DNA of 59,182 bases from a bacterium (GCA_017470815.1 JAFUXT010000014.1:1-59182); one strand, 5' to 3'; counted from the first letter of the stretch, positions 1-8,640 are shown. Program-made: numbers and translations. Notes: a model not told the origin generated them from the sequence alone.

Positions 1-1
1 C

Positions 2-511
2 TTAGGCAAAATGAGAGAAGTAATCACCGAACCTGCTAAGGAATTATCCCCATTTGCACCAAGCATTACAACAATGACAATTCCAACAGAAGATATTGGT
101 GCTGTAATCGGGCCTGGCGGAAAACAAATCCGAGAAATCATTGATGCATCAGGCGCAGAAATTGATATTCAGGATTCAGGTGTAGTTACTATTACATCTA
201 ACGATCAGGAAGGTGCAAAAATTGCTATCAAAATGATTAAAGATATTACTTTTAAACCTGAAGTCGGTATGGTAATCAAAGGCAAGGTTGTAAGAATTAT
301 TCCTATCGGAGCGTTCGTCGAATTGGGCGGCGGCAAAGACGGCATGATTCATATTTCCCAAGTCTGCAATGAAAGAATCGAAACTATTGAACCGCATTTG
401 AATATTGGGGATGAAGTTATCGTAAAAGTCATTAAAATCGACGAAAAAGGCAGAGTAAACCTTACATTAAAAGGGGTAACCGAAGAAGATAAAGCAAATT
501 GCATAAACTAA
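2..511 (+). CDS. pnp: Polyribonucleotide nucleotidyltransferase, C-terminal part (KH and S1 domains)
   Basis: This is the 3' end of a gene that begins before the window; the frame is open from base 2. The visible residues are a KH domain with the GxxG loop (GPGGK) followed by an S1 RNA-binding domain (VGMVIKGKVVRI... GAFVELGGGKDGMIHISQV). That order and position at the C-terminus is the PNPase arrangement. PNPase is a 3'-5' phosphorolytic exoribonuclease, and these two domains grip the RNA. The stop is followed 22 bases later by a strong hairpin terminator, so it ends its transcription unit. The catalytic RNase PH domains are outside the window. An isolated KH-S1 protein is possible but unlikely. 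Confidence 0.93.
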   Translation, partial: LGKMREVITEPAKELSPFAPSITTMTIPTEDIGAVIGPGGKQIREIIDASGAEIDIQDSGVVTITSNDQEGAKIAIKMIKDITFKPEVGMVIKGKVVRIIPIGAFVELGGGKDGMIHISQVCNERIETIEPHLNIGDEVIVKVIKIDEKGRVNLTLKGVTEEDKANCIN

Positions 512-533
512 TACTTATGGCAATAAATAAAAG

Positions 534-562
534 AAAGACTGATAAACTATCAGTCTTTTTTT
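534..562 (+). terminator. Rho-independent terminator after pnp
   Basis: An 11-bp perfect stem (534-544 with 548-558) has a 3-base AAC loop and runs into a T tract. It lies 22 bases after the pnp stop. Confidence 0.9.
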
Positions 563-604
563 TATGCTATTATAAAAAAAAATAATAGTAAAAGGGAGAA
601 TGAT

Positions 605-1657
605 ATGGTTGATGTAGTAACAATCGGTAGTGCAACGATGGATGTTTTTGTTGAATGTGATGATGCGAATGTAGTTTCTGTACGCAAAAAAGACCACTCA
701 ACAGATTTTATGAGTTATCCTTACGGATCAAAGTTGGAAATAACAGACTTTGATACACAGGTAGGTGGAGGGGGTGTTAACACAGCAGTAAATTTTGCAA
801 ATTTAGGTTTCGATACCGCAGTTATATTTAAGGTCGGAGATGATATTTATTCAAAAGGTCTTTTTGACTTTTTCAAAACTAAAAATGTAAATTTGGATTC
901 AATAATTCAAGACAAAAAAGATACGACGGGTTTTTCTATAATTTTGACAAGTTTTGAAGGTGACAGAACAGTTCTTGCACACCGAGGTGCAAACGCACAT
1001 ATCAAAAAATCAGAAATAGATTTTGAAGTAATTAAAAATTCAAAACTTTTATATATAGCACCATTAAACGGAGAAAGTAACAGACAACTTGATGATTTAG
1101 TGAAATTTGCGAAAGAAAATGACACGATGGTCTGTTTTAATGCGGGCTCAACAGGGATTAAAAAAGGTTTCAATTATCTAAAAAAAATTCTTGCACTTGC
1201 GGATGCAGTCGTTATGAACAAAGAAGAAGCACAAATGGCAACAGGAATATATTTAAGACAGGATACAAAAGAAATTAAATATTCAAAAGAAGCGATACAT
1301 CCGGATTTAAAAGAAATGTTTAAAAAACTGAAAATTTCTGATTATCAGGTTATTGTAATAACAGACGGAGGACATGGTGCTTATGCATACAACGGCAGAC
1401 AATATTTTTACTGCCCTTGTTTTGAAGGTCCAGTTGTTTCAACCCTTGGCGCAGGTGATGCGTTTGCTTCAACCTTCTGTGCGGCAATGAGCAGATATAA
1501 TTTTGATATTCCAAAATCTTTAATGGCAGGTTCAATAAATTCCGGCGGAGTTGTTTCAGATTTCGGCGCAACGCAAGGATTACTATCTTTTGAAGAAATT
1601 GAAGAAAAAATGGCTCAAACACCCGATTACAAAGCAATTACAATTTCAGCAGAATAA
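605..1657 (+). CDS. PfkB-family carbohydrate/nucleoside kinase
   Basis: A 350-residue protein of the ribokinase/PfkB superfamily, which phosphorylates a sugar or nucleoside hydroxyl with ATP. The N-terminal glycine-rich substrate loop (VGGGGVNTAVNFANLG, near residues 57-72) and the C-terminal signature with the anion hole and catalytic Asp (TLGAGDAFAST, near residue 280) are both visible. The length is slightly above the usual 300-330. AGGGAG is placed 6 bases before the ATG. It stands alone between the pnp terminator and a small membrane-protein gene. The substrate cannot be read from the sequence; ribokinase, adenosine kinase and fructokinase subgroups are all possible. Confidence 0.88.
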   Translation: MVDVVTIGSATMDVFVECDDANVVSVRKKDHSTDFMSYPYGSKLEITDFDTQVGGGGVNTAVNFANLGFDTAVIFKVGDDIYSKGLFDFFKTKNVNLDSIIQDKKDTTGFSIILTSFEGDRTVLAHRGANAHIKKSEIDFEVIKNSKLLYIAPLNGESNRQLDDLVKFAKENDTMVCFNAGSTGIKKGFNYLKKILALADAVVMNKEEAQMATGIYLRQDTKEIKYSKEAIHPDLKEMFKKLKISDYQVIVITDGGHGAYAYNGRQYFYCPCFEGPVVSTLGAGDAFASTFCAAMSRYNFDIPKSLMAGSINSGGVVSDFGATQGLLSFEEIEEKMAQTPDYKAITISAE

Positions 1658-1719
1658 GAAATGAACAATTTTAATTTAGTTTCGTTATACAAATGTAGAT
1701 AAGATAAGGAGACCAAATT

Positions 1720-2052
1720 ATGGCTGATGAAGAAAAAAAAGAAACAAAAGTTTGTAATTGCGGAGAGTTAGGCAGATTTTTTACACAGGTTGCAGCAATA
1801 TTTTTAGGCGTATTACTTGCAATATTGGTATCAGCGGCACTGTTAAAACCTAAATGTCCATGCAAAGGACCAATGCCATTTCCGCCAAGACCAATGTATG
1901 AAAGACAAATTCCTCCTATGCATGGTCATTGGAATGCAAAACGACCGGGTGAATTTCAAATTAAAAATCAAAAATTTGACAGAAATCAAACAAGACGCCA
2001 TCACGATTTTCAGCCGACTGCAAGACCTGACAAGACTCCGGCTCAAAAGTAA
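1720..2052 (+). CDS. Small single-pass membrane protein with proline-rich tail
   Basis: A 110-residue protein not recognised as a known family. Residues 1-20 are charged and carry two cysteines (CNCGE). Residues ~22-43 form one hydrophobic helix (QVAAIFLGVLLAILVSAALL). The rest is rich in Pro, Arg, His and Gln (PKCPCKGPMPFPPRPM and onward) and probably unstructured. A good ribosome site (AAGGAG) lies 8 bases before the ATG. A strong terminator follows the stop, so it is probably its own unit. The CxC and CPC pairs on either side of the membrane segment could bind metal or form disulfides, but this is speculation. Confidence 0.75.
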   Translation: MADEEKKETKVCNCGELGRFFTQVAAIFLGVLLAILVSAALLKPKCPCKGPMPFPPRPMYERQIPPMHGHWNAKRPGEFQIKNQKFDRNQTRRHHDFQPTARPDKTPAQK

Positions 2053-2068
2053 TTTAATATTTCAATAT

Positions 2069-2106
2069 AAAATGTCCTGTAAAATTCTTTTACAGGGCAT
2101 TTTATT
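2069..2106 (+). terminator. Rho-independent terminator
   Basis: Sixteen-base arms (2069-2084 and 2088-2103), with one G-T pair and a 3-base loop, end in a T-rich run just after the small membrane-protein gene. Confidence 0.85.
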
Positions 2107-2156
2107 TAGCAAATTTTAAATTCAGGGGTTTTGTAAAAAGCAAAGGCAATATAATT

Positions 2157-3344
2157 ATGAAAATTTACCCTGCATTTAGAAAATCAATATATCATTTAAA
2201 ACAGGACATTATACACAAAATAAATCCTGAAAAATGCAAATTTGTATTGCTTGAAAAAACACAAAAAATAAATATTGACCAATATAAAACATTTTCAGAC
2301 AATACCCCTCAAAATGCTGACAGTTTTACTATCGTAACAATAGGAAAGCGTGAAGACAAAAATTATAAAAAGAAAATTACTACATTTTATTCAGATGGAA
2401 ATGTTGTTGAAAGGCTTTTTGAATCTACGGAAGGTGAAAGAATAATAAGGGAATATGAGCATAGAGGGCATGATGTAAAGGATAGTAATTGCAGATACAG
2501 AAAAATTGTGCAAAAGAAAATGGTAAATGGTAGACCTGAATTTGTGACTAATTTGATAGAAGAAATGAGAACATATATATCAGAAACAAAAAAGAATAAA
2601 AAAACAGGAAAGAACCTTTTAAAACTTGAAATTATCAAAAATATTATTGACGGGAATAAAATTAGCGCAACTATAACCGAATATCCGTTTAACGGAGACA
2701 GAAAAGTTCCAAAAATTTCCAATTTAAGAAAAATTGCAGGACTTGAAATAGAATTAAATGAAAGCACTCCAAATATTACCGGAACTTTTGAAACAACAAA
2801 TGTAAAACTGCCTGCAAATGACAAATATCTTCCATACAGATTTATACTTGATACAAAAACAAAGATAAAAGAACTTACAAAGCATTTTATAAAAGAAAAA
2901 AATCTTGACAAATTAAATATAAAAGTAAGAGTGAAAGACACTATTGGTAAGAACACAGCAGGCTACTTTGACGAAGAGAGAAACGAAATTGCATATGCAA
3001 TTACTACAAGCGATATAGCAAAAACAACCGCACATGAAGTAGAACACGCATATCAATATTGTCAAATCGGCAGAGCAGGAAAGGGTTATTCTCAATACGG
3101 AAGAAACAGCAGAAAAATTTATGGTCCGATTGATAACTTACAAGAAAGTATGGAAGCGCATAAATATTCAATTGCATCAATAAATTACCCTAAACTGTCA
3201 GATGAAGAAGATTTAAGTAAGAATATGGATTATATGAATAATTATCTTGAAGTAAAAGCAAGAGAAGCCGGTGAAAAAGCAAGTAAAGAATATAAAGATA
3301 TCGGAGCAGAATTTAATAAACAGTTTTTCTTTGGCTTGCAGTAG
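2157..3344 (+). CDS. Putative zinc metallopeptidase-like protein (HEVEH motif)
   Basis: A 395-residue, lysine-rich protein of no recognised family. The one recognisable element is TTAHEVEHAYQ: H293-E294-V-E-H297 is a textbook HExxH zinc site preceded by a small-residue helix. Glutamates E330 and E333 follow about 35 residues later, at a distance where gluzincins place their third ligand. There is no signal peptide, so it should stay in the cytoplasm or leave by a specialised route. The N-terminal ~200 residues are polar, with beta-rich spacing. The ribosome site before ATG 2157 is weak. The peptidase role rests on one motif only. Confidence 0.55.
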   Translation: MKIYPAFRKSIYHLKQDIIHKINPEKCKFVLLEKTQKINIDQYKTFSDNTPQNADSFTIVTIGKREDKNYKKKITTFYSDGNVVERLFESTEGERIIREYEHRGHDVKDSNCRYRKIVQKKMVNGRPEFVTNLIEEMRTYISETKKNKKTGKNLLKLEIIKNIIDGNKISATITEYPFNGDRKVPKISNLRKIAGLEIELNESTPNITGTFETTNVKLPANDKYLPYRFILDTKTKIKELTKHFIKEKNLDKLNIKVRVKDTIGKNTAGYFDEERNEIAYAITTSDIAKTTAHEVEHAYQYCQIGRAGKGYSQYGRNSRKIYGPIDNLQESMEAHKYSIASINYPKLSDEEDLSKNMDYMNNYLEVKAREAGEKASKEYKDIGAEFNKQFFFGLQ

Positions 3345-3401
3345 ACAAACGACAAAAATTGTAGTGAGAGTCGGCAGATGGTAATTTGGACAAAATAAAA
3401 A

Positions 3402-3474
3402 AGCCGATAGCGAGACTCGAACTCGCGACCTGCTCATTACGAATGAGCTGCTCTACCAACTGAGCCATATCGGC
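3402..3474 (-). tRNA. tRNA-Thr (anticodon CGT)
   Basis: The minus strand folds as a full cloverleaf. The acceptor arms GCCGATA/TATCGGC pair perfectly. The D arm GCTCAGTTGGTAGAGC, anticodon stem GCTCA/TGAGC with loop TTCGTAA, and T arm GCGAG-TTCGAGT-CTCGC are all present. The anticodon CGT reads ACG (Thr). The discriminator is T and CCA is not encoded. Confidence 0.96.
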
Positions 3475-3518
3475 TTTTGATATATACAGTTTAACAAAAC
3501 GTAAAAAGAGTGTCAAAT

Positions 3519-3548
3519 AAAAAAGGCAGACATTTGTCCACCTTTTTT
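3519..3548 (-). terminator. Terminator for the 3575-4825 gene
   Basis: Read on the minus strand, a stem of six A-T pairs and seven further pairs (two G-T) closes an AAAT loop and ends in T6. It lies 26 bases after the stop of the repeat protein. Confidence 0.75.
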
Positions 3549-3574
3549 AACTTTATTTTGTCAGGTTATTTGTA

Positions 3575-4825
3575 TTATTGTCCTGCTCTATACAAATCCT
3601 CCGGTGTGTCCCCTGGGGAATAATATGCACTTGAATGTGTTGTTTGTGTGCGTGTATTTTGTGGTTTATTTACATTTTTATAAATTGTAGGACAATGTTT
3701 CTTGAATTCTTCTCCAGTTATTTGTTTACCATTTGGATCATAATATGTCTTTTTGCCTTTACCATCAATTTTTACATAATATCCGTTATTTCCACGAACT
3801 GTTCTTGTTTTTGTATCTTGGGAGTGAATATCATCATGACGTGCTGTTCTTGCCCCATGAGTCAAACCAAAATGATTTTCTATCCACTGCATTGTAGGAA
3901 CATCAAGTTTTGTATAATCTGCATTTGCTTTTGGATTGCCATTTGAATCAAATACACTCGGATTCTTTTGTATAATAATACTACATAATTCCTTTTGCTG
4001 CTGTGCATTCAATACACCTTTTAATTTGGTAGATAATACCGCTGATGTTATCTGTTGTGCGGTTTTTCCGTTTCCATCTCGATTATGTGTATTATTTACA
4101 GCACTCGATTTATCATTTGATGCTCTATACCATCCTGCAGGACTTGCACTTCTGCTGCCTCCACTTACACCTGCCCGGGATCTTGGTCCATCTGTAGGAC
4201 TTACTGTCGGAGACTCTGTTGGTGCCTCAGTCGGTGCTGCTGTTGGTGCCTCTGATGGAGCAGCGGTCGGTGCTGCTGTTGGGGCCTCAGTCGGTGCTGC
4301 TGTTGGGGCCTCTGACGGTGCTGCGGTAGGCGCAACTGTTGGTTCACTTCCACCACTTGCCAACTTTTCCATTAGCTCATCATAGGTACCCTCAATAGGT
4401 GTACCTCCATCTTTTGGTACTGCCTGATAAATTCCAGCCTTATCCGGATGTGATTTTATTATATATGATTTACCATAAAAATCAGTTAGATTTTTTAAAT
4501 GTGCATCTTCTCCAGAAGTCTGCGGGGCGGTACCTTGCGGAGTAACAGCTCCATTTAACATTGGATATGAACCCATGCCCATCATAGGCATTGACGGGCA
4601 ACCAAAAATACTGCCCATGCCCATACCATAGCCCATTCCGCCACCAAACAGACCTTGGCTTAAACCTGTCATAAAGCCCCAGAATCCTGACGGCCCGTTT
4701 TTAATATTAATATTTTCAGTAATACTGACATTACCGCCACGTGGCATCATAAAACCGCCGCTTCGAAAACGAAAATGTTGAGGCATAAATTGGTCATGTG
4801 CTCTGAAAAAATTAAAATAAGACAT
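3575..4825 (-). CDS. Lineage-specific Pro/Thr/Ala-repeat protein, copy 1
   Basis: A 416-residue protein of unknown function and the paralogue of the next gene upstream. In order: an Arg/Phe-rich start; a shared segment with NGPSGFWGFMTGLSQGLFGGG followed by a Gly/Met-rich stretch; a compact domain (EDAHLKNLTDFYGKSYIIK... GTYDELMEKLASGG, ~residues 100-155); a low-complexity stalk of APT/APS/EAPT units (~160-210); and a C-terminal domain ending in a Tyr/Gly-rich part (YYVKIDGKGKKTYYDPNGK). There is no classical signal peptide. GGAGAG lies 7 bases before ATG 4825. The layout resembles a surface or structural protein with a flexible stalk, but that is inference. Confidence 0.8.
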   Translation of the reverse strand: MSYFNFFRAHDQFMPQHFRFRSGGFMMPRGGNVSITENINIKNGPSGFWGFMTGLSQGLFGGGMGYGMGMGSIFGCPSMPMMGMGSYPMLNGAVTPQGTAPQTSGEDAHLKNLTDFYGKSYIIKSHPDKAGIYQAVPKDGGTPIEGTYDELMEKLASGGSEPTVAPTAAPSEAPTAAPTEAPTAAPTAAPSEAPTAAPTEAPTESPTVSPTDGPRSRAGVSGGSRSASPAGWYRASNDKSSAVNNTHNRDGNGKTAQQITSAVLSTKLKGVLNAQQQKELCSIIIQKNPSVFDSNGNPKANADYTKLDVPTMQWIENHFGLTHGARTARHDDIHSQDTKTRTVRGNNGYYVKIDGKGKKTYYDPNGKQITGEEFKKHCPTIYKNVNKPQNTRTQTTHSSAYYSPGDTPEDLYRAGQ

Positions 4826-4854
4826 TGTACTCTCTCCATATTACTTCTTTGTAT

Positions 4855-4882
4855 ATATAAAGGATTTTTATTATGCCCTATT
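4855..4882 (-). promoter_or_regulatory. Promoter-like block shared with other lineage-specific genes
   Basis: On the minus strand CTTTATAT (4862-4855) sits 29 bases before the ATG of copy 1. The same octamer stands 29-36 bases before the genes at 6298 (-), 8701 (+) and 46520 (+). An AAT-rich start of the block lies 20 bases upstream. Confidence 0.45.
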
Positions 4883-4915
4883 TCAAAATTTAAAAATATT
4901 GTAATATTTGTTTAC

Positions 4916-4945
4916 AAAAAAGACCGATAAATTTATCGGTCTTTT
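4916..4945. terminator. Bidirectional terminator between the two paralogues
   Basis: A 30-base perfect palindrome (arms AAAAAGACCGATAAA and its complement) lies 6 bases after the stop of copy 2. It has T tracts in both directions. Confidence 0.85.
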
Positions 4946-4951
4946 TGTAAA

Positions 4952-6298
4952 TTATTGTTTTTGAACTGTAAAAGTATTGCTTGAACTTGAAGTATATACA
5001 TTATACCCATCTTGAGCAATTTTTGCTCTTAATTTATCTTTTGCTTCACTCGGATTATTTGCTTTAACTCTGTATGTACGAGTACCTTTCATTGTTTTTA
5101 TTTGAACTGAATATACATTGTTACCTTCACTGTTCATCTTTGGACGCTGTTCTGCAATTGTCTTAGCGAATAAGTCAGGGTCACGTTGACGAATTGTAGC
5201 CTCGTTTAATTCTGTACCGTCTTTTGCAAAATAGTGCCATCTGCCATCTATTTGTTTTGCATAGCGACCTGTCTTACCCGTAATTGTTTGACCAATTTTG
5301 TGCTCACCTGAAGCTCCGTTATATTTGCCGGTTGCTTTTTTCGTCCCATCTTTTTTTGTTGCTTTTATGTCTTTACTTGAGCCGACATAGTTTTTCTTAA
5401 TATAATCAATTGAAGGAATGTCTAATTTAGACGGGTCAAATCCTTCTTTAACCTTACCGTCTTGGAATACACTCGGATTGTTTCTTTCTACGTCTTTTGC
5501 TAATTTATTTCTGTCCTCAGGACTTAAATAATTTACCTTATTATTTAATATAATATCTGTTACCTGACGAGCGGACATTCCCGGACGGATTGCCTTAAGC
5601 ACCGCTTTACCATCCTGATTGTTTTGTTCTGCTCTATACCAACCATCAGGACTTGCACTTCTGCGGCCCCCACTTACACCTGTCCGGGATCTTGGTCCAT
5701 CTGTAGGACTTACTGTCGGAGACTCTGTTGGTGCCGCAGTCGGTGCTGCTGTTGGTGCCTCTGATGGAGCAGCGGTCGGTGCTGCTGTTGGGGCCTCCGA
5801 CGGTGCTGCGGTAGGCGCAACTGTTGGTTCACTTCCACCACTTGCCAACTTTTCCATTAGCTCATCATAGGTACCCTCAATAGGTTTACCACCATCTTTT
5901 GGTACTGCCTGATAAATTCCATCCTTATCCGGATGTGATTTTATTATATAAGATTTACCATAAAAATCTGTTAAATTTTTAAGGTGCGCATCTTCACCCT
6001 GCGTTTGACTTGGTCCTTGTGGAGTAGTAGCCTGACGGGAATTTAGCAAACCAAAAATTCCGCCGCCCATGCCCATACCGAACATGCCGCCGCCAAACAA
6101 ACCTTGAGTTAAGCCTGTCATAAAGCCCCAAAATCCCGATGGTCCGTTTTGAATATTAACATTTTCAGTATAAGAAAAGTTTCCGCCACCACCAAATATA
6201 CCTATCCGCGGCATCGGTCTGTGATAACAGTTTGTTCTCAACGGACCGTTTGGCATAAATCTTAAGTTAAAGGCTCTGCCCATTCCGACTAAACTCAT
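4952..6298 (-). CDS. Lineage-specific Pro/Thr/Ala-repeat protein, copy 2
   Basis: A 448-residue paralogue of the 3575-4825 gene with the same order of parts: a Gly/Met-rich N-terminal segment after NGPSGFWGFMTGLTQGLFGGG; the EDAHLKNLTDFYGKSYIIK domain; an APT/APS repeat stalk shorter by eight residues; then a diverged C-terminus. The C-terminus has an extra ~55-residue module (VYSVQIKTMKGTRTYRVKA... NTFTVQKQ) absent from copy 1. The start is taken at 6298 because AGGAG lies 8 bases before it; the ATG at 6304 is too close to that site. Near-identical DNA in the stalk and flanking domain points to tandem duplication with continuing exchange. Function is unknown. Confidence 0.8.
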   Translation of the reverse strand: MSLVGMGRAFNLRFMPNGPLRTNCYHRPMPRIGIFGGGGNFSYTENVNIQNGPSGFWGFMTGLTQGLFGGGMFGMGMGGGIFGLLNSRQATTPQGPSQTQGEDAHLKNLTDFYGKSYIIKSHPDKDGIYQAVPKDGGKPIEGTYDELMEKLASGGSEPTVAPTAAPSEAPTAAPTAAPSEAPTAAPTAAPTESPTVSPTDGPRSRTGVSGGRRSASPDGWYRAEQNNQDGKAVLKAIRPGMSARQVTDIILNNKVNYLSPEDRNKLAKDVERNNPSVFQDGKVKEGFDPSKLDIPSIDYIKKNYVGSSKDIKATKKDGTKKATGKYNGASGEHKIGQTITGKTGRYAKQIDGRWHYFAKDGTELNEATIRQRDPDLFAKTIAEQRPKMNSEGNNVYSVQIKTMKGTRTYRVKANNPSEAKDKLRAKIAQDGYNVYTSSSSNTFTVQKQ

Positions 6299-6334
6299 AA
6301 GCATGTCTCCTCTTATTTTTACTTTTAATTAAAT

Positions 6335-6351
6335 ATATAAAGTATATAAAG
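6335..6351 (-). promoter_or_regulatory. Tandem CTTTATAT promoter-like blocks
   Basis: Two copies of CTTTATAT on the minus strand (6342-6335 and 6351-6344) precede copy 2. The nearer one is 36 bases before the start codon. This is the block seen before copy 1 and before the genes at 8701 and 46520. Confidence 0.4.
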
Positions 6352-6398
6352 AGTATATAATTGCTTATATAATAAAATTTGTTTACAATTCGTAACAA

Positions 6399-6764
6399 TT
6401 ACTTAACATTAATTTTATTTGAGACAAGGGATAAAATAAAGTCATACCTTGGTTTATCGTTTAAATACCACCAGCCGATTAGGGCTTCAAAAGCGGTCGC
6501 CTGCCTGTATTCGTGTTGTATATTTTTTCTGCCGACCGGAATGGGTAAATTTCTCGCTCTTTTTGCAAGTTCTGTTTCATCTTCAGTTAAATTGGGCTCT
6601 AAATAATGCAACAACTCGCACTGAAACTGTGTTTTGACCATTGATATAGTTAATTGATGCAACTTTTTAGCGTTATTCGTCACAAGAATTGTCTTTTTAC
6701 GGATATACAACTCCCAAACAGCATCGCCTAAATATGCGTAATTTCTTAAATTGATTTCCTGCAT
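6399..6764 (-). CDS. mrnC: Mini-ribonuclease III
   Basis: A 121-residue protein consisting only of the RNase III catalytic domain, without a dsRNA-binding domain. MrnC matures 23S rRNA precursors as a homodimer. The family opening YLGDAVWELYIR, containing the catalytic Asp region, is at residues 11-22. The second signature (RQATAFEALIGWWYL) carries the acidic residue of the RNase III EALIG motif. The length fits the family (about 120-140). It is transcribed away from the small secreted protein at 6835 and towards the paralogous pair downstream. Confidence 0.93.
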   Translation of the reverse strand: MQEINLRNYAYLGDAVWELYIRKKTILVTNNAKKLHQLTISMVKTQFQCELLHYLEPNLTEDETELAKRARNLPIPVGRKNIQHEYRQATAFEALIGWWYLNDKPRYDFILSLVSNKINVK

Positions 6765-6834
6765 AAATGAATTTTACTACAAAATACCCTATTGTAGTAT
6801 TTAACAAGAAAAAAATTTGTGAGAAGTTATTTTA

Positions 6835-7122
6835 ATGAGATATTTTTTTATTATATTAATTTTGTTTAGTCAAATATACATTAAAGCAATTGCGAATGTA
6901 GAAAATATTGATTTTAGGCCTCTATATTACAATGTATTAGACTTAAGCAAGGAACAAATACGCCAATTTAACGACGGAAACGAGAATATATTGGATAAAA
7001 GACAAAGAGCACAGTATAAAATCATTAAACATCTTGAAAAACACGAAAAAAGAGAAAAAACAAAAGATTATCATAAATCAAACCCGAGAATGACTGTTTT
7101 TGGAGATTTAAAAAGGAAATAG
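6835..7122 (+). CDS. Small secreted protein
   Basis: A 95-residue protein with an N-terminal signal peptide (hydrophobic residues 3-15, likely cleavage near IKA-IA at ~19). A short, highly charged, helical mature part follows (DLSKEQIRQFNDGNENI, KHLEKHEKREK). Helical periplasmic proteins of the Spy/CpxP type carry a similar 'LSKEQ' start, but no LTxxQ motif pair is visible, so the resemblance is weak. It is divergent from mrnC. Function is unknown. Confidence 0.6.
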   Translation: MRYFFIILILFSQIYIKAIANVENIDFRPLYYNVLDLSKEQIRQFNDGNENILDKRQRAQYKIIKHLEKHEKREKTKDYHKSNPRMTVFGDLKRK

Positions 7123-7144
7123 GGTTATGTTTATAGTAAAATTA

Positions 7145-7232
7145 AATTGAGTACAAACCCTCACCCGCATTTGTACGGCTCATACTTAGCCCTACAACTG
7201 CTCCCTCTCCCAAAGGTAGAGGGGTAAGAGGT
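7145..7232. repeat. Degenerate dispersed intergenic repeat
   Basis: A non-coding stretch with AACCCTCACCCGCA, CATTTGTACGGC and a CTCCCTCTCC...AGAGGGG hairpin. The same three blocks occur in the same order, reverse-complemented and less decayed, within 39688-39760. It lies between a small secreted-protein gene and miaB. Confidence 0.5.
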
Positions 7233-7248
7233 ATAAAAAAGGAAGATT

Positions 7249-8574
7249 ATGAAAAAAGTTTATATAGAAACAATGGGATGCCAAATGAACAAATCCGATA
7301 CTGAGCGTATGCTCGGCATGTTATATAATTTTGGCTACGAAGAAACAACAGAACCCAAGCAGGCTGATTTATTGATGGTAAACACCTGCTCAATAAGACA
7401 ATTAAGCGAAGATAAAGCATACAGTTTAATCGGTTTGTGGGGAAAGTGGAAAAAGAAAAGACCTGATTTAAAAATCGGATTTTGCGGATGCGTTGCTCAG
7501 CAAAAGGCACAACAGATATTCAAACGCGCCCATTATGTAGATTTTGTACTCGGGACCCACAAAATTTATTCTTTACCCAACATAATCAAAAAAATTGAAC
7601 AGGGAGAAAAAGTTTGTGAATGTGAAGAAACACACTCAACCGAGGACAATGAAGCGGTAAAGTATAATATTAATCGTGTAAAATCCGTTAATGCATGGAT
7701 ACCGATAACCGAAGGCTGTAACAATTTCTGCACATATTGTATTGTGCCGTACACAAGAGGTCGTGAGCGTTCAAGACTGCCTGAAACAATATTAAAAGAA
7801 GTCAATGACGCCCTGAATTCAGGATTTAAAGAAATTACTTTATTGGGGCAAAATGTTGATAGTTACGGCAAGGATTTTAAAGACAAAAATTACAGACTTG
7901 CGGATTTACTGCGTGAAGTAAACGCCATAGAGGGTAAATTCAGAATCCGTTTTGTAACATCTTACCCGACAGATATTACTGATGAACTTATACAGACAAC
8001 ACTTGAACTTGATAAAGTTTGTGAGTACTTCCATATTCCTATGCAGTCTGGCGACAGTACTGTTTTGAAGGCAATGAACAGACGCTATGACAGAGAAAAA
8101 TACTTTGAGATAGCAAACAAAATCAGAAAAATGGTTCCTGATGTAACAATCACAAGCGATTTTATTGCAGGTTTTCCTGGGGAAACGGAAGAACAATTCC
8201 AAAACACCCTTTCTGCAATGGAAGAACTTTGCCTTGATTATTCAAATACCGCAGCATATTCTCCAAGAGAAAAAACAGTTGCGGCAAAATGGACTGATAA
8301 ATTTATTGATGAGGACATAAAATTTGAGCGACTTGAAAGACTAAACGAACAAAACCGCAAATGCTGTCTTGCTTCTAACAAAAAATTTATCGGAAAAACA
8401 ATGGAAGTTTTAATAGAAAACTTTGAAAACCACAAGGGGCAAAAAGTCATTTCAGGCAGAACAAGAAATAATAAAATTGTCCATATTCCTTGCGAAAATG
8501 ATTTAACAGGGGAATTTCTCAATGTAAAAATTACCGGCTGCAAAACCTGGTACCTAAATGGCGAAATCGCATAG
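7249..8574 (+). CDS. miaB: tRNA-2-methylthio-N6-isopentenyladenosine synthase MiaB
   Basis: A 441-residue radical-SAM methylthiotransferase. It adds the 2-methylthio group to i6A37 in tRNAs reading UNN codons. The N-terminal UPF0004 domain holds the three auxiliary-cluster cysteines (C11, C47, C81). The radical-SAM motif is C157-x3-C161-x2-C164 within EGCNNFCTYC, followed by the MiaB-typical IVPYTRGRERSR. A C-terminal TRAM domain ends the protein. AAGGAAG lies 5 bases upstream of the ATG. The full length and all six cysteines suggest an active enzyme. Confidence 0.97.
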   Translation: MKKVYIETMGCQMNKSDTERMLGMLYNFGYEETTEPKQADLLMVNTCSIRQLSEDKAYSLIGLWGKWKKKRPDLKIGFCGCVAQQKAQQIFKRAHYVDFVLGTHKIYSLPNIIKKIEQGEKVCECEETHSTEDNEAVKYNINRVKSVNAWIPITEGCNNFCTYCIVPYTRGRERSRLPETILKEVNDALNSGFKEITLLGQNVDSYGKDFKDKNYRLADLLREVNAIEGKFRIRFVTSYPTDITDELIQTTLELDKVCEYFHIPMQSGDSTVLKAMNRRYDREKYFEIANKIRKMVPDVTITSDFIAGFPGETEEQFQNTLSAMEELCLDYSNTAAYSPREKTVAAKWTDKFIDEDIKFERLERLNEQNRKCCLASNKKFIGKTMEVLIENFENHKGQKVISGRTRNNKIVHIPCENDLTGEFLNVKITGCKTWYLNGEIA

Positions 8575-8640
8575 CCTTTATTTTCAATGCTTTTACTCTA
8601 ATATATTAAGAAATGTAAAGTCAATTTTAATAAAAAAGGC

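Noticed and set aside
4200..4340. Regular short repeats that could suggest a CRISPR or VNTR locus.
   Set aside because: They are in-frame codon repeats of a Pro/Thr/Ala stalk, with no spacers and no cas genes.
3936..4385. A long plus-strand frame rich in VGAAVGAS repeats opposite the stalk of the 3575-4825 gene (and its twin at 5619-5870).
   Set aside because: It is the antisense reading of the APT/APS repeat codons. The period of the repeat keeps the opposite frame open, and there is no ribosome site.
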